Shown: one piece after another, positions 59,627-64,000 of the stretch
How the letters are laid out: every line of letters starts with the position of its first letter
Position numbering within the stretch: the stretch's first letter is position 1
Origin: Novosphingobium sp. Fuku2-ISO-50
GTDB lineage: Bacteria > Pseudomonadota > Alphaproteobacteria > Sphingomonadales > Sphingomonadaceae
Direction of reading: 5' to 3'
Assembly (NCBI RefSeq): GCF_001519055.1
Contig: NZ_KQ954285.1
Span: forward strand, 1-64,000
Length of the DNA: 64,000 bases
The notes under the pieces: generated by a model
The model's database searches: none
The model's input: only the letters and a program-made list of their open reading frames with translations
What the model was told of the DNA's origin: nothing
Position numbers and translations under genes: made by a program

Positions 59627-60589
59627 ATGCTTCCAAAGATTACGCTCGGCCAGACCGATCTCTCGGTCAGCAGGCTGTGCTATGGCACCAACATGCTCGG
59701 CTGGATGCTCGACCAGGGCAAGTCCAATGCCATCCTCGACACGTTTGCCGGGCTCGGCGGCAATTTCATCGACACCGCCCGGTCCTATGGCGACTGGGTG
59801 CCCGATGCGCCGGTCGGGGCCAGCGAACGTGCGGTGGGGGCATGGCTGAAGAGCCGGCGTCGCGACGATTTCGTGATCGCCACCAAGGGCGGCTTTTTCG
59901 ACATGCGCGTCGGCGATTACCGCAATCGCGTCACGCCCGAGGATATCACCGCCGATCTTGCACAAAGCCTCGATCACCTCGGGCTCGATACGATCGACCT
60001 CTATTTCGTCCATACCGACAACCCCGACAGCCCGGTCGAACCGATCATCGACACGCTGATCGGCCACCGCGAAGCCGGACGGGTGCGCCATTTCGCTGCG
60101 TCGAACTGGAGCGTCGCGCGGATTGCGGCCGCAAACGCCTATGCCGCCTCGCTCGGCAAGCCCGGTTTTGTCGCCTCGGAAACATTCTGGGGTCTGGCCG
60201 TGCCCGATGTCGCGGCGGCGGCGGCGCAAGGCTATGTGCATTATTACGAGGGCGAATACGAAGCGCTCCACGCGGCCGGGCTGCCGATTGTCGCCTATGC
60301 CGCACAATCGGGAGGCTATTTCACCAAACGCGCCAATGGCGCCGAACTGGGTACGCTGGCAGACCGTTACGGCAATCCGGTCAACGACCGGCGGCTGGCC
60401 GTGGCGCAGGCCCTTGCCGGCGCGCACGATGTGTCGCTCAATGACGTCGTGCTGGCCTATCTGACCAGCCAGCCCAACCAGACCATCCCGATCTTTGGCG
60501 GTTCCACCCCCGACCAGGTGCGCGACAGCGTCAAGGCGGCGGCGCTTGTGCTGACCGCCGACGAACTGGCGCAGTTGCGGAACGCCTGA
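59627..60589 (+). CDS. Aldo/keto reductase
   Basis: Aldo/keto reductase of 320 residues, (beta/alpha)8 barrel. The catalytic tetrad is D49, Y54, K87 and H129 (FIDTARSYG, ATKGGFF, LYFVHTDN); the NADPH-binding IPIFGGSTPDQVRDS is near the C-terminus. It reduces an aldehyde or ketone; in this operon a steroid 3-keto or side-chain carbonyl is a reasonable guess. It is the last gene of the plus-strand operon and abuts the convergent TIM-barrel gene with no bases between the stop codons. Confidence 0.9.
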   Translation: MLPKITLGQTDLSVSRLCYGTNMLGWMLDQGKSNAILDTFAGLGGNFIDTARSYGDWVPDAPVGASERAVGAWLKSRRRDDFVIATKGGFFDMRVGDYRNRVTPEDITADLAQSLDHLGLDTIDLYFVHTDNPDSPVEPIIDTLIGHREAGRVRHFAASNWSVARIAAANAYAASLGKPGFVASETFWGLAVPDVAAAAAQGYVHYYEGEYEALHAAGLPIVAYAAQSGGYFTKRANGAELGTLADRYGNPVNDRRLAVAQALAGAHDVSLNDVVLAYLTSQPNQTIPIFGGSTPDQVRDSVKAAALVLTADELAQLRNA

Positions 60590-61390
60590 TTAGCCAAGAA
60601 CCGCACGAAGTCTTGTGACAGCAAGCATCGCGCGGTCGAGCGCGCGCTGTCCGGCTACTGCATCATCGCGCGGGATTTCGACGCTGATCGGGCAATGCGC
60701 CGGCAGCGCACGGACAAACCCGGCGACGTCAAACGCGCCCTCGCCCGGCAACAGGCGCTGCGATGAGGCTTCGTGGACCGGATCGGACGGCGCCTCGCGC
60801 AGGCCATCGGCGACCTGGCCATAGAGGATAGTGCGGGGCGGTACGGCGGCCAGGTCTGCCACGGTCCCGCCCGAACGCATCAGGTGCAGCAGGTCGGCGT
60901 TGATCCCGACTTCGCCGGGTCGCCCGATCCGGCCGACAAGATCGAGCGCCGCGCCAAGCGAGGGGATCTGGCTGGGCGGATAGAATTCGACCGCGACGTT
61001 CAGGCCATGCGCGCGCGCCAGATCGCAGAACCGGCCGAACACATCGACCCGCCGCGCCGGATCGCGATCATAGACCAGGGCATTGACCAGCCCCGCGCCA
61101 AGATCTGCCGCACATTCGAGCGCCGGGGCAAGCGCAGCCACGTCCGTACGCCCCGCCAATGTGAAAGGATAGGCAAGGTCAAGCGCCACGCCGTGCGCCG
61201 CCATGGCCTGCTTCATCGCGCCGCGCTGGCGCAAGTCACCGACGCAGTCGAAGTGCGGCATCAGCGGCAGGACATCCATCGAGGTCATGAACAGGCAGAT
61301 CCCGTCGCACCCCGTCGCCCGGGCCAGTTCGACCAGTCGCACGGGGGTGGCATCGACAACGGTAATATGATCCAGCGACACTCGCCGCAT
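60590..61390 (-). CDS. Xylose-isomerase-like TIM-barrel protein
   Basis: 266-residue member of the sugar phosphate isomerase/epimerase (AP endonuclease family 2) superfamily. VEFYPPSQIP, INADLLHLMRSGG and the late SVEIPRDDAV carry acidic and histidine residues typical of the metal site. Its role is unknown; relatives act on sugars, keto acids or inositols and one might isomerise a ring fragment here. The start is ATG 61390, with AAAGGAT upstream embedded in a hairpin (61396-61410). Confidence 0.8.
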   Translation of the reverse strand: MRRVSLDHITVVDATPVRLVELARATGCDGICLFMTSMDVLPLMPHFDCVGDLRQRGAMKQAMAAHGVALDLAYPFTLAGRTDVAALAPALECAADLGAGLVNALVYDRDPARRVDVFGRFCDLARAHGLNVAVEFYPPSQIPSLGAALDLVGRIGRPGEVGINADLLHLMRSGGTVADLAAVPPRTILYGQVADGLREAPSDPVHEASSQRLLPGEGAFDVAGFVRALPAHCPISVEIPRDDAVAGQRALDRAMLAVTRLRAVLG

Positions 61391-61500
61391 CTGCGTATCC
61401 TTTCAGGATATTGCGCCTTATATGCGCATATAGAACCCCGCCGCAATCACGATAGGTGATATGCGTTTCCTTTGCCTTTTTTATATACGCATGATATGTC
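61389..61500. promoter_or_regulatory. Divergent promoter with TGCGTA-type repeats and TATATGCGCATATA palindrome
   Basis: This AT-rich region between the TIM-barrel gene and the uncharacterised plus-strand gene holds ATCTGCGTATCC (61389-61400), the hairpin TATCCT-TTC-AGGATA (61396-61410), the perfect palindrome TATATGCGCATATA (61419-61432), ATATGCGTTTCC (61459-61470) and ATATACGCAT (61483-61492, minus strand ATGCGTATAT). The cores resemble ATTTGCGTA of the steroid-operon promoters. Several related words within 105 bases suggest a cluster of regulator sites. Confidence 0.55.
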
Positions 61501-61536
61501 AGTATCCACTTACCGCGCATGAGAGGATCAAACAGA

Positions 61537-62229
61537 ATGGCGACAATGGCCCCCGATCGCCCAGCGAACCCGGTATCCGCACCAGGCCTGACAATGGGCC
61601 ATCTGGCGCTGCATTATGGCAAGCCCGAAGAAGGTCCGCTCGCCTCGCGTTTGTTGCAGGTGATGGGCTTGGTCGAAACGCAGGTTCTGCCCTTGCCCAA
61701 TGGCAATTTCTATCGCTTTGTCGCCAACCGCGAGCACTATGCGCGTGGCGACGGCATCGTTTATCTGTCGTGCCTGCCCGAACCCCAGGCGCGGCTGATC
61801 GAGGCGATCCATCAGGCCCTGCATGTCGGCACCGACCACGAGGATGATGCCGTAAAGGGCTATCGCGCGATGATGGCGCAAGATTTCGAAGCCAGCTTTC
61901 ACTTCGGCTTTCTCGTGCCCACGCTCGAAGAACTCGAAGCGCTGGTACAGGCCTTGCGCGAACTCGAAGCGTCCGACCCCGCGTTCAAGGGCCGCATCCA
62001 TGTCGGCATGAACCGGGCGCGGCGGGGCGATGCCGAAGTCGACGTGCGGCTCGACGCCTCACCCGTGTTCGGCAATGCCGCGCGCTATGCCTATGGCAGC
62101 GCGGGCGTGCAGGTATTTGTCGAAACCGACCTCGTGCGCGCGGGGCAACTGGGCGAAAACATGGTTTTCGAATTCGATTACATCTTTCCGGATCGTGCCA
62201 GCCATATCCTCTCGGTAGTCGAGCTCTGA
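61537..62229 (+). CDS. Uncharacterised protein, no family recognised
   Basis: I do not recognise this 230-residue protein. The start at 61537 was preferred because GAGAGGA lies 9 bases upstream; the ATG 18 bases earlier contains that site. It begins MGHLALHYG after about 19 residues, with a LPNGNFYRFVANREHYARGD segment; weak VOC-like features without clear metal ligands. Remarkably acidic toward the middle (EELEALVQALRELEAS) and rich in aromatic residues, soluble, no signal peptide. Its promoter carries the same motif type as the steroid operons, so it is probably a cluster member, either an enzyme or a binding protein. Confidence 0.7.
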   Translation: MATMAPDRPANPVSAPGLTMGHLALHYGKPEEGPLASRLLQVMGLVETQVLPLPNGNFYRFVANREHYARGDGIVYLSCLPEPQARLIEAIHQALHVGTDHEDDAVKGYRAMMAQDFEASFHFGFLVPTLEELEALVQALRELEASDPAFKGRIHVGMNRARRGDAEVDVRLDASPVFGNAARYAYGSAGVQVFVETDLVRAGQLGENMVFEFDYIFPDRASHILSVVEL

Positions 62230-62263
62230 CCCCGGCGCGGGCCCTGGCGGTCCCGCAAACCGG

Positions 62264-63349
62264 TCACAGTTTGACGATCCGGATGTTTGGCACGAGGTTT
62301 TCGCTGGCGTTGATCCAGCGCCACAGCCCGGTGCCGCTGCGATGCCCGGCCAGATCGACCCAGTTGCCCCAGCCGGGATCGCGGTCGGCACAGACCACAA
62401 CCACGCTGCCATCGGCCTCATATTGGGCCATCGAATTGTTTATCCACACTTTCTGGTGGATATGGTCAAGCGACTCCATCCACCAGTTGTCGATCTGCAG
62501 GTTCCACATGCGGCATTCGGGCACCGGCGTTTCGATCACCAGCGCCTCGCCCTCGGCCAGTGCGTAATGGAAATGGCCGTACCAGATATTGGGATCGCCC
62601 CCCGCTTTCCAGAACACCGACTGGTCGCCGTCATAGATCCGGTTCGACTGCCCCTGAAACCATTCGGACCAGTTGGCAAAAGTGTTGGCCGTGCCCCGGG
62701 CCCAGGCTGCCGCGCCCACCAATTGGCGCTCGATCGTCGCCGGATCGAGCAGCGCGGGCACATCGGCGCCCGGCCCGATGCGTTCGACCCGCACATCGGC
62801 GGGGCGTTGCCGATGCTTGTCGTCGAACGTCTGCCGCACAATCAGCAGCGACGTGTCGTCGGCCATGGGCAGCCAGTTGCCCGGATGCGGGTTACGGCTG
62901 ACGATGATTTCGAAACTGCCGTCGGAGCCGAATTCCATCTGGCCAAATTCGATTTCGCCGGTCGAGGCCATTGTGCCGTCGATGGCATAACGGTTGGCCT
63001 TGCTGCCGATCGAGAAATAGGGAACGCTGTTGCGCCGGCCGGTGATGCGGTATTCCCAATCCGGGCGCACGACGCATTGCTGATAGATATTGTCGGGATT
63101 GTCGGCGCCGATCTTGATCTTGTCGTCGCACAGCATGAACAGGCGAGGGAAATCGGGGTCGGCACTGTCGACCAGCATATTGAGCGCGGTGCGCGTCAGA
63201 CGGCTGAGGTATCGCAACCCTTCCGCCTGATCGAGCGCAGTGGTCGGAGTCGAAGGACGCGCCAGCACGTCGCCCGCATCGGCCAGCGCGGCGCAGAACC
63301 GGCGCCAGACATGATCGAGATGGCCGACATGACTTTGGGAATGTGTCAT
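62264..63349 (-). CDS. DUF1214-like protein
   Basis: 361-residue protein resembling DUF1214/DUF1254 proteins: SDGSFEIIVS, GNWLPMADDTSLLIVRQTF near the middle and a C-terminal NLQIDNWWMESLDH ... DGSVVVVCADRDPGWGNWVD. Tryptophan-rich and without a signal peptide. Its function is unknown; homologues are common near steroid and lipid catabolic genes. It is divergent from the SnoaL-like gene at 63379, with 29 bp between start codons, so they share a promoter zone. Confidence 0.72.
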   Translation of the reverse strand: MTHSQSHVGHLDHVWRRFCAALADAGDVLARPSTPTTALDQAEGLRYLSRLTRTALNMLVDSADPDFPRLFMLCDDKIKIGADNPDNIYQQCVVRPDWEYRITGRRNSVPYFSIGSKANRYAIDGTMASTGEIEFGQMEFGSDGSFEIIVSRNPHPGNWLPMADDTSLLIVRQTFDDKHRQRPADVRVERIGPGADVPALLDPATIERQLVGAAAWARGTANTFANWSEWFQGQSNRIYDGDQSVFWKAGGDPNIWYGHFHYALAEGEALVIETPVPECRMWNLQIDNWWMESLDHIHQKVWINNSMAQYEADGSVVVVCADRDPGWGNWVDLAGHRSGTGLWRWINASENLVPNIRIVKL

Positions 63350-63378
63350 CGGGGTGGTCCTTCGGGATGGAGAGAGAC

Positions 63379-63867
63379 ATGCACGACAGGATTGACGCCC
63401 TCGCTGCCCGCCTTGGCGCGCTGGAGGATCGTGAAGCGATCCGCGATCTGATCGCACGATATGGCCCGCTCGCCGACAGCGGCGACGCCATCGCCCTGGC
63501 GGCGCTTTGGGTGGAAGATGGCGAATACGAAGTGATCGGATTTGCCGCCGCAAAAGGGCACGCGGCCATCGCGTCGTTGATCGAGGGACCGGTGCACCGA
63601 TCGTTGATGGCCGATGGCTGTGCGCACCTGCTTGGGCCTGTCGCCATCACGCTTGATGGCGATCGCGCGCTGGCGCGGGGGCATTCGGTGGTGTTTCGTC
63701 ATGACGACGGCCGGTTTGTCGCACACCGCGTCGCCGCCAACCGCTGGACGCTCGAACGGCGTGAACAGGGCTGGCGCGTGGTTCATCGCGCCAATGCCCT
63801 GCTCGACGGGGCCAAAGCCGCACGAGTCCTGCTTTCTGCCACAGACATGCCGCCCAAACAGCCTTGA
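63379..63867 (+). CDS. SnoaL-like protein, possible steroid dehydratase/isomerase
   Basis: 162-residue NTF2-like protein with LEDREAIRDLIARYGPLADS at the N-terminus. Y28, D33 and H83 coincide in spacing with Y30, D35 and H83 of BaiE, but the fourth residue (D106 of BaiE) has no clear match. It could be another steroid-modifying enzyme. Start 63379 follows GGAGAGAG; an upstream ATG at 63367 contains that site. It is followed 10 bp later by a convergent SDR gene. Confidence 0.75.
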   Translation: MHDRIDALAARLGALEDREAIRDLIARYGPLADSGDAIALAALWVEDGEYEVIGFAAAKGHAAIASLIEGPVHRSLMADGCAHLLGPVAITLDGDRALARGHSVVFRHDDGRFVAHRVAANRWTLERREQGWRVVHRANALLDGAKAARVLLSATDMPPKQP

Positions 63868-63876
63868 CCTCTCGCG

Positions 63877-64000
63877 TCAGCCGGCGATCTGGCCGCCATC
63901 GATTGAAAAGATCGCGCCGGTGATCTTCCTCGCCTTGTCGCTGGCAAGGAACGCGAACAGGTCCGCGATGTCCGACGACTCGCACGAGCCGTCGAGCAGT
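63877..64000 (-). CDS. Short-chain dehydrogenase (5' part beyond window)
   Basis: The last 41 codons of a minus-strand gene enter at the right edge. ITGAIFSIDGGQIAG before the stop is the C-terminal signature of classical SDRs, preceded by ADLFAFLASDKAR. Activity cannot be assessed without the missing portion. Convergent with the SnoaL-like gene. Confidence 0.8.
   Translation of the reverse strand, partial: LLDGSCESSDIADLFAFLASDKARKITGAIFSIDGGQIAG

Overview
High-GC DNA (mid-60s percent or above by eye), densely packed, with SD-led genes, TonB-dependent uptake and a large steroid-type catabolic cluster. This fits an alphaproteobacterium of the Sphingomonadaceae (Novosphingobium/Sphingobium-like); the taxon is inferred from gene content and style, as there is no rRNA in the window. 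No tRNA, rRNA, IS element, phage gene or CRISPR array was seen.

Left part (1-7.7 kb): an OmpR-type two-component system, a type-B carboxylesterase and a TonB-dependent receptor on the minus strand, a divergent AraC-type regulator, and a small secreted Cache-domain protein. 7.9-21.2 kb is a run of minus-strand genes: CoA ligase, ThDP enzyme, a pair of acyl-CoA dehydrogenases, a fused biotin-dependent acyl-CoA carboxylase, an OPT transporter, a class III aminotransferase and a flavin-reductase-family protein. It looks like one or two catabolic operons and ends at an intrinsic terminator.

21.4-32.3 kb is largely housekeeping: an HD hydrolase, QueF (queuosine), a mercaptopyruvate sulfurtransferase, MetC-MscS, and the assimilatory sulfate-reduction operon cobA-DUF2849-cysI-DUF934-cysH. 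A Rieske oxygenase and a GGDEF protein follow.

The most interesting part is 32.4-64 kb. A 4-hydroxyacetophenone-monooxygenase-type Baeyer-Villiger enzyme sits beside a 20-gene, ~18.4-kb minus-strand array (52778 down to 34414) with nearly complete homologues of the actinobacterial steroid C/D-ring (HIP) pathway: FadD3, FadE30, IpdF, FadA6, FadE31 and partners, EchA20, IpdC, IpdB and IpdA. The array also holds a canonical ketosteroid Delta5-isomerase and the HsaC/TesB extradiol dioxygenase. Divergently, an eight-gene plus-strand array (53174-60589) carries HsaA/TesA2, HsaD/TesD, a Delta4-3-ketosteroid-dehydrogenase-like flavoprotein, SDRs, an SRPBCC protein, an aldo/keto reductase and a protein with all four catalytic residues of the bile-acid 7alpha-dehydratase BaiE. 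Together these degrade a steroid A/B ring (HsaA, HsaC, HsaD) and then the hydrindane C/D rings (Fad, Ipd and EchA20 proteins). The BaiE-like enzyme suggests a 7-hydroxylated steroid such as a bile salt as substrate, consistent with the Delta4,6 variant reported for sphingomonads.

The promoter regions of this cluster share an AT-rich motif around ATTTGCGTA, including one 20-base block present twice with a single difference, yet no regulator gene lies in the cluster. KstD (Delta1), KshAB, HsaB and HsaEFG are not in the window and must lie elsewhere if the pathway is complete. Family comparisons (Mtb, Comamonas, BaiE) were made from memory of those families and not by a database search.
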